Below are positions 32,693-38,513 of a stretch of DNA of 38,513 bases, piece by piece. The notes under the pieces were generated by a model. That model was not told the origin of the DNA. It worked only from the letters and a program-made list of their open reading frames with translations, and did no database searches. The position numbers and the translations under genes were made by a program. Source of the DNA: Steroidobacteraceae bacterium (GTDB taxonomy: Bacteria > Pseudomonadota > Gammaproteobacteria > Steroidobacterales > Steroidobacteraceae); assembly GCA_019683695.1 (NCBI GenBank), contig JADGHX010000026.1:1-38513 (forward strand). The letters run 5' to 3'. Every line of letters starts with the position of its first letter. The stretch's first letter is position 1.

Positions 32693-33733
32693 TCAGATGG
32701 CGTCCTTGTTCTGCGCCTTGTAGCGTGCCTCTTCCTTGCTGACGAGGCCCTTCGCGACATAGTCCGCGAGGCACTGGTCGAGCGTCTGCATGCCGGCGGC
32801 CTGGCCCGTCTGGATCGCCGAGTACATCTGCGCGATCTTGCCTTCGCGGATCAGGTTCCGGATGGCGGGCGTACCGATCATGATCTCGTGGGCGGCGATG
32901 CGGCCGCCGCCGGTCTTCTTGAGCAGCGTCTGGGAAATCACGGCCCGCAGCGACTCGGAAAGCATCGAACGCACCATTTCCTTCTCCGCCGCGGGGAACA
33001 CGTCGACCACGCGGTCGATGGTCTTGGCGGCGGAGCTGGTGTGCAGCGTGCCGAACACGAGGTGGCCGGTCTCGGCGGCCGTGAGCGCGAGCCGGATGGT
33101 CTCCAGGTCGCGCATTTCGCCGACGAGGACGACATCCGGGTCCTCACGCAGCGCGGAGCGCAGGGCTTCGGTGAAGCCGAGGGTGTCCCGATGCACCTCG
33201 CGCTGGTTGACGAGGCAGCGCTTCGACTCGTGCACGAACTCGATCGGGTCCTCGATGGTGATGATGTGGTCCGGCCGGTTGTCGTTGCAGTGATTGATCA
33301 TCGCCGCGAGCGTGGTCGACTTGCCCGAGCCGGTCGGCCCGGTGACGAGCACGAGCCCGCGCGGCAGCATGCACAGGTCGCGGAAGATCTTCGGGGCGTT
33401 CAGGTCATCGAGCGACAGGATGGTCGAGGGGATGGTGCGGAACACCGCCCCCGCGCCCCGGTTCTGGTTGAAGGCATTGACGCGAAAGCGCGCCAGCTTC
33501 GGAATCTCGAACGAAAAGTCGGTCTCGAAGAATTCCTCGTACGCCTTGCGCTGCTTGTCGTTCATGATGTCGTACACCATGCTGTGCACTTCCTTGTGCG
33601 CAAGCGGCGGCATGTTGATTCGTTTCATGTCGCCGTCGACGCGGATCATCGGCGGCACGCCAGCAGAGAGGTGCAGGTCAGACGCGTTGTTCTTGACCGC
33701 GAAAGCCAGGAGCTGCGCGATATCGACAGCCAT
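32693..33733 (-). CDS. pilT: PilT, type IV pilus retraction ATPase
   Basis: PilT depolymerises the pilus fibre and drives twitching motility. The 346-residue product follows known PilT almost residue by residue: NASDLHLSAGVPPMIRVDGD (16-35), FRVNAFNQNRGAGAVFRTIP (83-102), Walker A GPTGSGKST (132-140), IEDPIEFVHESKRCLVNQRE (160-179), Walker B DVVLVGEMRDLET, GHLVFGTLHTSSAAKTIDRV, and the diagnostic AIRNLIREGK (290-299). The ATG at 33733 is preceded by GAGGA with a 6-nt gap. It leads the minus-strand set pilT-pilU-third paralogue and is divergent from yggS, with 91 bp between starts, as in P. aeruginosa. Confidence 0.97.
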   Translation of the reverse strand: MAVDIAQLLAFAVKNNASDLHLSAGVPPMIRVDGDMKRINMPPLAHKEVHSMVYDIMNDKQRKAYEEFFETDFSFEIPKLARFRVNAFNQNRGAGAVFRTIPSTILSLDDLNAPKIFRDLCMLPRGLVLVTGPTGSGKSTTLAAMINHCNDNRPDHIITIEDPIEFVHESKRCLVNQREVHRDTLGFTEALRSALREDPDVVLVGEMRDLETIRLALTAAETGHLVFGTLHTSSAAKTIDRVVDVFPAAEKEMVRSMLSESLRAVISQTLLKKTGGGRIAAHEIMIGTPAIRNLIREGKIAQMYSAIQTGQAAGMQTLDQCLADYVAKGLVSKEEARYKAQNKDAI

Positions 33734-33824
33734 TGCGGATCCTCACGACGTACAAGCTCCCGCAGCCGGAGGGTCGCGCAGGCGACTGCTGCGGAAGCGT
33801 CAGGCAGTATAGCGGAGGGGTTCC

Positions 33825-34535
33825 GTGACCAATATGTTAATGGTTCCGCAGAATTTGGCTGAGAACGTCAGAGCCGTACGCGAGCGCATCGCCCGTGCGG
33901 CGGCCCGCTGCGGGCGGGATAGCGACTCCGTCACATTGCTGGCGGTTGGGAAAACGCACTCCGCCGACACGCTGCGCGCCGCCGCGGCTTGCGGCCTGGA
34001 GCATTTCGGGGAGAGCTACGTGAAGGAGGCGCTTCCCAAGATCGAGACACTCCGCGGGCTCGAGCTCACCTGGCACTTCATCGGCCAGCTGCAGGCGAAC
34101 AAGACGCGGCCCGTTGCCGAGCATTTTCACTGGGTGCACGGGGTGGACCGGCTGCGGATCGCCCAGCGCCTGTCCGAGCAGCGTCCGGTCCACGCGCCGC
34201 CTCTGAACGTATGCCTGCAGGTGAACGTGGCCGGGGAGGCCACGAAGGGTGGCGTGACGCCGGAGGCTCTTCCCGAGCTGGCGGCGGCCGTTGCCGCGCT
34301 TCCGCGACTCACGCTGCGTGGGCTCATGTGCATTCCGCCGCCGGAGGAGGACGAGGCGCGCCAGCGTCACTGGTTCGCGGAAACCGCCCGCCTCATGCGC
34401 AGCCTCCACCTGCCTGGCATCACGCTCGACACCTTGTCCATGGGAATGAGCAACGACTTCGAAGTGGCGATCGAGGAAGGCGCCACGATCGTGCGCGTGG
34501 GCACGGCGCTCTTCGGGCCGCGAGCCGCGAAGTGA
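33825..34535 (+). CDS. yggS: YggS-type PLP homeostasis protein (PLPBP/COG0325)
   Basis: This PLP-binding protein without known enzymatic activity balances vitamin B6 and amino/keto acid pools. The 236-residue product is a TIM-barrel: NVRAVRERIARAAARCGRDS at the start, PLP lysine K43 in LLAVGKTHSADTL, HFGESYVKEALPKIETL, ELTWHFIGQLQANKTRPVA (the WHFIG-LQ-NK signature), and the C-terminal LSMGMSNDFEVAIEEGATIV then VGTALFGPR. The start is GTG 33825 with GGAGG 6 nt upstream; a TATAGC hexamer at 33808-33813 overlaps this site region. ATG 33834 is an alternative. It is followed by proC after 23 bp, the standard pairing. Confidence 0.96.
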   Translation: MTNMLMVPQNLAENVRAVRERIARAAARCGRDSDSVTLLAVGKTHSADTLRAAAACGLEHFGESYVKEALPKIETLRGLELTWHFIGQLQANKTRPVAEHFHWVHGVDRLRIAQRLSEQRPVHAPPLNVCLQVNVAGEATKGGVTPEALPELAAAVAALPRLTLRGLMCIPPPEEDEARQRHWFAETARLMRSLHLPGITLDTLSMGMSNDFEVAIEEGATIVRVGTALFGPRAAK

Positions 34536-34543
34536 GTCGTGGG

Positions 34544-34549
34544 TACAAT
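34544..34549 (+). promoter_or_regulatory. -10-like hexamer close to proC start
   Basis: TACAAT, one base from TATAAT, ends 9 nt before the proC ATG at 34559, in the 23-bp gap after yggS. No Shine-Dalgarno is present, so a leaderless proC-yggT-yggU transcript is possible. Confidence 0.35.
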
Positions 34550-34558
34550 GCGCGGCCT

Positions 34559-35401
34559 ATGACTCATGAAAAGCTCGCGTTCCTGGGTGGCGGGAACATG
34601 GGACGGGCCCTCATCGGGGGCCTGCTGCAGCGGGATACCCGCCCCGAACACATCTTCGTCGGAGAGGCGCTCGAGTCGGCGCGGGCTGCGCTGAGCCGCG
34701 ACTTCGGAGTGGCGGCCACCGCAGACAACGCCGCAGCCATCGACGGCGCCAGCGTGGTGGTGCTTGCGGTCAAGCCCCAGGATGCCGGGGCCGTGCTTAC
34801 GCCGCTCGCGCCCGTTCTTCAGCGAACGCGTCCGCTTCTCGTGTCGGTGTGCGCGGGGCTGCGCACGAGCGCGCTGGAGGCCTGGTGTGGCGGAAACATC
34901 CCGGTCGTGCGCGCGATGCCGAATCGGCCGGCACTCGTCGGCGCCGGTGCCACGGGGCTTTTCGCCGCATCCCGCGTCGCCGCCGCGCACCGCGCCCGAG
35001 CCGAATCGATCATGCGCGCCACCGGCGAAGTTGTCTGGGTTCCCACCGAGGATGCACTGGACGTCGTCACCGCGCTCTCCGGAAGTGGACCGGCGTACTT
35101 CTTCCTGCTGGCGGAGCTCATGATGCAGGCGGCGATCGATCTCGGCCTCGAGCCGGATGCCGCGCGGCGGCTTTCGGTGGCCACGCTGCATGGCGCGGGC
35201 ATGCTCGCGCACTCGGGGGACGGAGATCTCGCGCGTATGCGGGCGGAGGTGACCTCAAAGGGAGGCACCACAGAGGCTGCATTGGCGGTGCTCAATAGCG
35301 CTGACATCAAGGGCATCGTCGCCCGCGCGCTGGAGGCGGCAACGCGCCGCGGCCGGGAAATGGCGCAGCTGTTCGGTGGCCCGGGAGCGCCCACCCGATG
35401 A
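34559..35401 (+). CDS. proC: ProC, pyrroline-5-carboxylate reductase
   Basis: ProC reduces P5C to proline with NAD(P)H, the last step of proline synthesis. The 280-residue product has the Rossmann start KLAFLGGGNMGRALIGGLL (5-23), VVVLAVKPQDAGAVL, VVRAMPNRPALVGAGATGLF, and the signature VTALSGSGPAYFFLLAELMM followed by VTSKGGTTEAAL. All conserved active-site segments are present and the length is usual. ATG 34559 has no ribosome site but a close -10-like hexamer. The stop overlaps yggT by 4 nt (ATGA). Confidence 0.97.
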   Translation: MTHEKLAFLGGGNMGRALIGGLLQRDTRPEHIFVGEALESARAALSRDFGVAATADNAAAIDGASVVVLAVKPQDAGAVLTPLAPVLQRTRPLLVSVCAGLRTSALEAWCGGNIPVVRAMPNRPALVGAGATGLFAASRVAAAHRARAESIMRATGEVVWVPTEDALDVVTALSGSGPAYFFLLAELMMQAAIDLGLEPDAARRLSVATLHGAGMLAHSGDGDLARMRAEVTSKGGTTEAALAVLNSADIKGIVARALEAATRRGREMAQLFGGPGAPTR

Positions 35402-35925
35402 ATGCACTGTTCTTCATCATCGAGACGCTCCTCTCGCTGACCCTTTTCGTGTTCCTCCTGCGGCTGCTGCTGCAATGGTCGCGTGCGGACTTCCGCAACC
35501 AGATTGCCCAAGCGGTTGTACGCATTACAAACCCGGTGGTGCTGCCGCTTCGACGGATGCTTCCGCCCATCGGCAAGCTGGATACGGCCACGGCCGTGGC
35601 GGTGATCCTCATCGCGCTGCTCGAGGAGCTGATCCTCTTCTGGCTGCGCGGAATCTTCATCGCGGACCCGATCTTCTGGCTTCGGGCGGTGGTGATCCGC
35701 ATCGTGCATATCACGCTCACCACCTATCTCTATGCGATTTTCCTGTACGCGCTGCTGAGTCTCGTGGCGCCGGGCGGCTACTCGCCCATGCAATCCCTGC
35801 TGACGTCGCTGTGCGAGCCGGTGCTGCGGCCCTTCCGGCGCATCATCCCTCCCATCGCCAACATTGACCTGTCCCCGTTATGGGCCAGCATCATTCTGAT
35901 CGCCCTCCTGAAGCTGCTGCCCTGA
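35398..35925 (+). CDS. yggT: YggT family membrane protein
   Basis: This is a small integral membrane protein of uncertain role, linked in other bacteria to osmotic or potassium tolerance and to division-site placement in some lineages. The 175-residue product has four main hydrophobic segments (about 3-26, 63-85, 92-122 and 158-174). It contains two copies of the YGGT-type loop: ITNPVVLPLRRMLPPIGKLD and LCEPVLRPFRRIIPPIANID. The internal duplication is clear. It starts on ATG 35398 overlapping the proC stop and probably shares its transcript. Confidence 0.95.
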   Translation: MNALFFIIETLLSLTLFVFLLRLLLQWSRADFRNQIAQAVVRITNPVVLPLRRMLPPIGKLDTATAVAVILIALLEELILFWLRGIFIADPIFWLRAVVIRIVHITLTTYLYAIFLYALLSLVAPGGYSPMQSLLTSLCEPVLRPFRRIIPPIANIDLSPLWASIILIALLKLLP

Positions 35926-36221
35926 CCTCTCCGGCCTGGTGCGGGGTTCAGGGATCGGACCTCGTCCTGCATCTGCGCGTGCGCCCGCGCTCCTCACCTG
36001 AAGGCATCTCGGGCGTACGCGAGGGCCGGCTGCTGGTGCGCGTTTCCGCGGCGCCCGTCGATGGCAAGGCGAATGAGCGCTTGATGCGCATTCTCTCCCG
36101 TGAGCTTTCCGTGCCGCTGGCGTCGCTGATTCTCACGCGCGGCGTCTCATCCAGAGACAAGGACGTCCTGATCAGGGGTGCGGCGGCGCGCGTTGCCGAG
36201 CTCAGCGCGCGATTTGCGTAG
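35880..36221 (+). CDS. yggU: YggU/DUF167 family protein
   Basis: This is a small conserved cytosolic protein without an assigned function. The 113-residue reading from ATG 35880 contains the DUF167 core LHLRVRPRSSPEGISGVREG and RVSAAPVDGKANERLMRIL (the APVDGKAN motif is the family hallmark), then SRELSVPLASLILTRGVSSR and a closing K-D-V-L-I strand. The only in-frame ATG forces a 46-bp overlap with yggT. Homologues as recalled start nearer the residue pair before WCG. A CTG at 35922, which overlaps the yggT stop as CTGA, might be the true start, giving about 99 residues. Confidence 0.85.
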   Translation: MGQHHSDRPPEAAALTSPAWCGVQGSDLVLHLRVRPRSSPEGISGVREGRLLVRVSAAPVDGKANERLMRILSRELSVPLASLILTRGVSSRDKDVLIRGAAARVAELSARFA

Positions 36222-36606
36222 CGCGCGTACAAGACCGCAACCCGGGCGCTTCAAACCCTTCCGCCCGCGCCGATCGCTCTTCGCATCAGCGCCGCGGGCG
36301 GGCCGAAGCGCGTTGCGCACCTTCGCAGGAACGCGTTCTTCTACATCCTGTTAGAAGCCACTCTGCATCGAGAGTCGAGACAGGAGCGCGCGCTCGCGCC
36401 ACTGCCCAGCGCATGCGTCTTGCCCTGCTCACGCGCATCGATCCGCACGCGACCGTTGCGCAAACACTGGAAAAAAAGCCATTTTGAGCACGCGTGAGCA
36501 CCAAAAAACCCTTGCCAACGCATTCCGGTGTGCTATTTTTCGCGCCGAATTCAAAGGCGGCGCTGCTTGCGCCTGCAGTCACACAACATTCGAGGAGTAC
36601 GGGAAC
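36222..36606. other. Intergenic region before the HU-like gene
   Basis: These 385 bp hold no supportable gene. Near the left end is a 9-bp stem, CCGCCCGCG / CGCGGGCGG (36261-36269, 36293-36301), with a 23-nt loop and no T-run, possibly a weak transcript end for yggU. The middle is featureless. From about 36466 the DNA becomes AT-richer, with two A-tracts (36471 and 36503 areas) leading into the promoter at 36512-36539 and an untranslated leader of about 60 nt. Confidence 0.6.
36512..36539 (+). promoter_or_regulatory. Sigma-70-type promoter of the HU-like gene
   Basis: A -35 TTGCCA (36512-36517) and a -10 TATTTT (36534-36539) are separated by 16 bp. A-rich tracts upstream at about 36471 and 36503 could act as UP elements. 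Transcription would begin near 36546. This is the clearest promoter in the window and fits a strongly expressed nucleoid protein. Confidence 0.65.
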
Positions 36607-36918
36607 ATGGCGAAAAAAGGTGGCGCACCGACGAAGTCGGAAGTCCTCACGCAGATTGCGAAGGACACGGGTCTCTCGCGCAAGCAGGTCGGCTCAGTGT
36701 TCGACTCGCTCAGTGCTGTCATCCGCAAGAGCCTCCGCAGCAACGGGCTGTTCACGGTCCCGGGCCTGATGAAGCTCAAAGTCGTGAAGAAGCCCGCCAC
36801 CAAGGCGCGCGAAGGCATCAACCCGTTCACCGGCGAGAAGATGACGTTCAAGGCGAAGCCTGCGAGCAAGAAGGTTCGCGTGCTGCCGCTCAAGAACCTG
36901 AAAGCCATGGTGAACTGA
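36607..36918 (+). CDS. HU/IHF-family DNA-binding protein
   Basis: This is a small basic nucleoid protein that bends or coats DNA. The 103-residue product has a helical dimerisation part (TKSEVLTQIAKDTGLSRKQV, 9-28, and VFDSLSAVIRKSLRSNGLFT). The GLMKLKVVKKPATKAREGIN strand and arm region follows with the NPFTGEKM (72-79) motif at the DNA-binding arm, and then a Lys-rich C-terminus (KPASKKVRVLPLKNLK). It is longer than classical HU (about 90 residues) and resembles the divergent HU-like proteins seen in Xanthomonas-type bacteria. ATG 36607 follows GAGGAG with about 9 nt between. A good promoter and an intrinsic terminator make it a single-gene unit. Confidence 0.93.
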   Translation: MAKKGGAPTKSEVLTQIAKDTGLSRKQVGSVFDSLSAVIRKSLRSNGLFTVPGLMKLKVVKKPATKAREGINPFTGEKMTFKAKPASKKVRVLPLKNLKAMVN

Positions 36919-36976
36919 AGCCGTTCGTAGCAGAGCGGCACCCGATCGATCCTCGATCGCCCGCCCGACTCGCTGG

Positions 36977-37012
36977 AAACCCGGATGCGCCGCGAAGGCC
37001 ATCCGGGTTTTT
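36977..37012 (+). terminator. Intrinsic terminator of the HU-like gene
   Basis: An 11-bp perfect stem, AAACCCGGATG / CATCCGGGTTT, with a 12-nt loop is followed by a T-run of five (37008-37012). It lies 58 nt after the HU-like stop. On the minus strand the stem is also close to the end of the hydrolase gene, so it may serve both directions, though the T-run there is only three. Confidence 0.85.
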
Positions 37013-37671
37013 CATTTGGGCGTACTGGGTGAGGCCTGGCCGGCGAAGCGCAGGATCGCCTCGCGCAGCTCGGCAAGCTTGCCGTGGAAGAAGTGCTCGA
37101 CGCCGGGCAGAAGCGTGATCTGAGGGGGATTCGGGAGGCCGGCCGCCCAGTCCCGCACGTCCCGGGGGCTCACCACATCATCCGCGTCGCCCTGCACGAT
37201 GAGCCAGGGACATTGCGGAGGCGGCACGCCCTCCAGCGACACTCGTTTCACTGCGGGCGCCACGCAGACGATGCGCTCCGGATGCGCTGTAGCTGCGGCA
37301 CGCAGCGCGACCGCGCCTCCGAACGAAAACCCTGCGAGCCACAGCGAAGCGCCGGGCCACCGTTCCCGACCGGCTGCGATCACGGCGAGCGCATCGTCCG
37401 TCTCGCCGACGCCGTCGGCGAAGCTTCCCGCGCTCTGACCCACACCCCGGAAATTGAAGCGGATCGTCGGCATACCGAGGTCGTGGAACGCCCTGGTGAC
37501 CGTGTACACCACTTTGTTTTCGAGGGTGCCGCCATAGAGCGGGTGAGGATGACAGACCACGCCGAATCGCGTGACTTCGCGCAGATCCGGTGGCGTTTCG
37601 ATGCGCGCCTCGAGCGCACCCGCGGGCCCGGCGAGCGTGACCCGTTCCGACAAGGGCAGTGCAGCGGCCAT
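37012..37671 (-). CDS. Alpha/beta hydrolase
   Basis: This is a cytosolic serine hydrolase of unknown substrate. It belongs to the short alpha/beta hydrolases with the N-terminal segment GVVCHPHPLYGGTLENKVVY (37-56), often annotated as dienelactone-hydrolase-like or COG2945. The 219-residue product has oxyanion region FNFRGVGQSAG (72-82), nucleophile S116 in LAGFSFGGAVA, an acid near D162-D165 in VQGDADDVVSP, and H193 in GVEHFFHGKL as catalytic histidine. No signal peptide is present. It begins 3 nt after the FKBP gene stop, so the two are co-transcribed. Confidence 0.9.
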   Translation of the reverse strand: MAAALPLSERVTLAGPAGALEARIETPPDLREVTRFGVVCHPHPLYGGTLENKVVYTVTRAFHDLGMPTIRFNFRGVGQSAGSFADGVGETDDALAVIAAGRERWPGASLWLAGFSFGGAVALRAAATAHPERIVCVAPAVKRVSLEGVPPPQCPWLIVQGDADDVVSPRDVRDWAAGLPNPPQITLLPGVEHFFHGKLAELREAILRFAGQASPSTPK

Positions 37672-37674
37672 GGA

Positions 37675-38250
37675 TTACTGAATACCGACCAGCTCCACAT
37701 CGAACACCAGCGTGGCGTTCGGCGGAATGACGCCGCCGGCGCCGCGTGCGCCGTAGCCGAGATCGGGCGGAATGACGAGCCGTCGCTGGCCGCCGACCTG
37801 CATGCCGGCGACCCCCTGATCCCAACCCGGGATCACCTGCCCGCCGCCGAGCGGGAACGCGAAGGGCTGGTTGCGATCACGGGAGCTGTCGAACTTCTGA
37901 CCCTTGTGGTCTGGGGCCGACTCGGAATAAAGCCAACCGGTGTAATGCACGACGGCGACCTGCCCCGGGGTGATGGCGGGGCCGGTACCGACCTTGAGAT
38001 CTGTCGTCTGGAGTGTCATCGGTGCCGAAGACGCGTTGGCAGAAGCCGCGGACGTAGCATCGGCCGTGCCGGACGAGGCTGCGTCATCGGTGCGGGCGGC
38101 CTGCGCCGACGACGCGGCGGTGTCCGCACTTGCCTCGGCGGACGTGTCTGCGATGGAAGCCGGTTCACCCCCGCCCTGCCTGGAGCAGGCAGAGAGGGTC
38201 GCGAGGGCGAAGCCCAGGGCAAGGAGAGTTGTCCTGTAACGAAGCATCAT
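37675..38250 (-). CDS. FKBP-type peptidyl-prolyl isomerase lipoprotein
   Basis: This is a peptidyl-prolyl cis-trans isomerase that probably helps fold exported proteins and is attached to a membrane by lipid. The 191-residue product from ATG 38250 has a lipoprotein signal peptide with lipobox LSAC, so C22 becomes the lipidated first residue. An Ala/Ser/Thr-rich spacer follows (about 23-78), and then one FKBP domain (about 80-190): [67 protein letters not shown] and [16 protein letters not shown]. The active-site Y, FD, VIPGW and Y/F residues are all present. GGGAG lies 5 nt before the start; a second ATG follows at once at 38247. Confidence 0.93.
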   Translation of the reverse strand: MMLRYRTTLLALGFALATLSACSRQGGGEPASIADTSAEASADTAASSAQAARTDDAASSGTADATSAASANASSAPMTLQTTDLKVGTGPAITPGQVAVVHYTGWLYSESAPDHKGQKFDSSRDRNQPFAFPLGGGQVIPGWDQGVAGMQVGGQRRLVIPPDLGYGARGAGGVIPPNATLVFDVELVGIQ

Positions 38251-38513
38251 GAGCGCTCCCGGACGGCGACAGCCGTAACGTTGGAAATGAATCTGCCTGG
38301 CCCCGCAAAGCGCGGCCGGAATGCGTGAGGGAAACCACCGCGGCGATGATTTCGGGATTCGGCGGTCATGGCCGCCGGCAGGAATCGCGCGCGCCTTGCC
38401 GGCGGTTGAATTGCATCGGGCTGAATGGCGATCTCTCGAGCGTGTGTTGTCTCCGGCAGCCGACGCCAATTTTCCGCGCACGCAGTGCGCGGGGCACCGT
38501 CGCCGCCGTTAGC

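Noticed and set aside
30024-32723. A 899-codon plus-strand open frame across the repeat and the pilus ATPase genes
   Set aside because: It runs antisense to two clear PilT-family genes with all catalytic motifs. In GC-rich DNA the strand opposite a gene often lacks stops. Its product is low-complexity and has no recognisable domain.
38251-38513. A gene at the right edge (63-codon plus-strand frame)
   Set aside because: No ribosome site, domain or coding-like composition. The 263 bp upstream of the FKBP gene show nothing I can support.

Overview
The window comes from a GC-rich gammaproteobacterium with type IV pili and twitching chemotaxis. Two things point there. The bacterial gene families are all of proteobacterial type. 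The right half also keeps, in recalled order, the Pseudomonas aeruginosa arrangement chpA-pilJ-pilI-pilH-pilG / gshB-tonB-algH-ruvX-pyrB ... pilU-pilT / yggS-proC-yggT. A deep-branching high-GC group near Xanthomonadales, Nevskiales or Steroidobacterales is my guess, not something the sequence proves. Nearly all of the window is coding. I see no rRNA, tRNA, insertion sequence, integrase, phage gene or CRISPR array.

Left part (1-13.8 kb), mostly housekeeping. A minus-strand run holds rppH (RNA 5' pyrophosphohydrolase), a membrane-anchored coiled-coil protein, a bactofilin and erpA (Fe-S carrier). A FecCD/BtuC-type permease (plus strand) meets a tyrA - DUF484/GGDEF pair (minus strand). A small histidine-rich secreted protein precedes tyrA's partner region. 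Next comes a plus-strand set of pdxH, an anchored metzincin-like zinc peptidase and an ABC ATPase. The ATPase probably works with the distant permease in cobalamin or siderophore uptake. Then follow a HisN-type phosphatase (minus), a PduO-type cobalamin adenosyltransferase (plus), ampD (minus), bioA-rsmE (plus) and an anchored protein of unknown function.

Middle (13.8-25.3 kb), the Pil-Chp chemosensory operon on the minus strand. Its order is pilG (response regulator), pilH (response regulator), pilI (CheW-like), pilJ (receptor), chpA (2023-residue CheA-type kinase with several Hpt domains, a CheW-like domain and a receiver) and a ChpC-like CheW protein. There is no CheR/PilK or CheB/ChpB gene. 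gshB is divergent from pilG.

Right part (25.3-38.5 kb). A tightly packed plus-strand set of tonB-like, algH (yqgE), ruvX, pyrB and a PyrK-like electron-transfer protein runs into a gene-free stretch of about 1 kb. That stretch holds a nested palindrome and two tandem copies of a roughly 250-bp repeat. Facing it on the minus strand are three successive PilT-family ATPases: pilT, pilU and a third paralogue. Divergent from pilT is yggS-proC-yggT-yggU. The end has an HU-like DNA-binding protein with a clear promoter and an intrinsic terminator, and an FKBP lipoprotein - alpha/beta hydrolase pair.

How the parts fit: the Chp system is expected to control pilus extension and retraction, and pilT/pilU/paralogue supply retraction motors, so the right half is largely one twitching-motility region with metabolic genes embedded. 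No clear new defence or mobile system is visible. The least explained DNA is the repeat-rich intergenic segment at 29.3-30.3 kb. Other points worth a look are the third pilus ATPase, the HExxHxxGxxD peptidase, the PyrK-like gene without a visible partner, and a recurring -10 hexamer placed 6-9 nt before ATG in genes that lack a Shine-Dalgarno sequence (candidate leaderless mRNAs).
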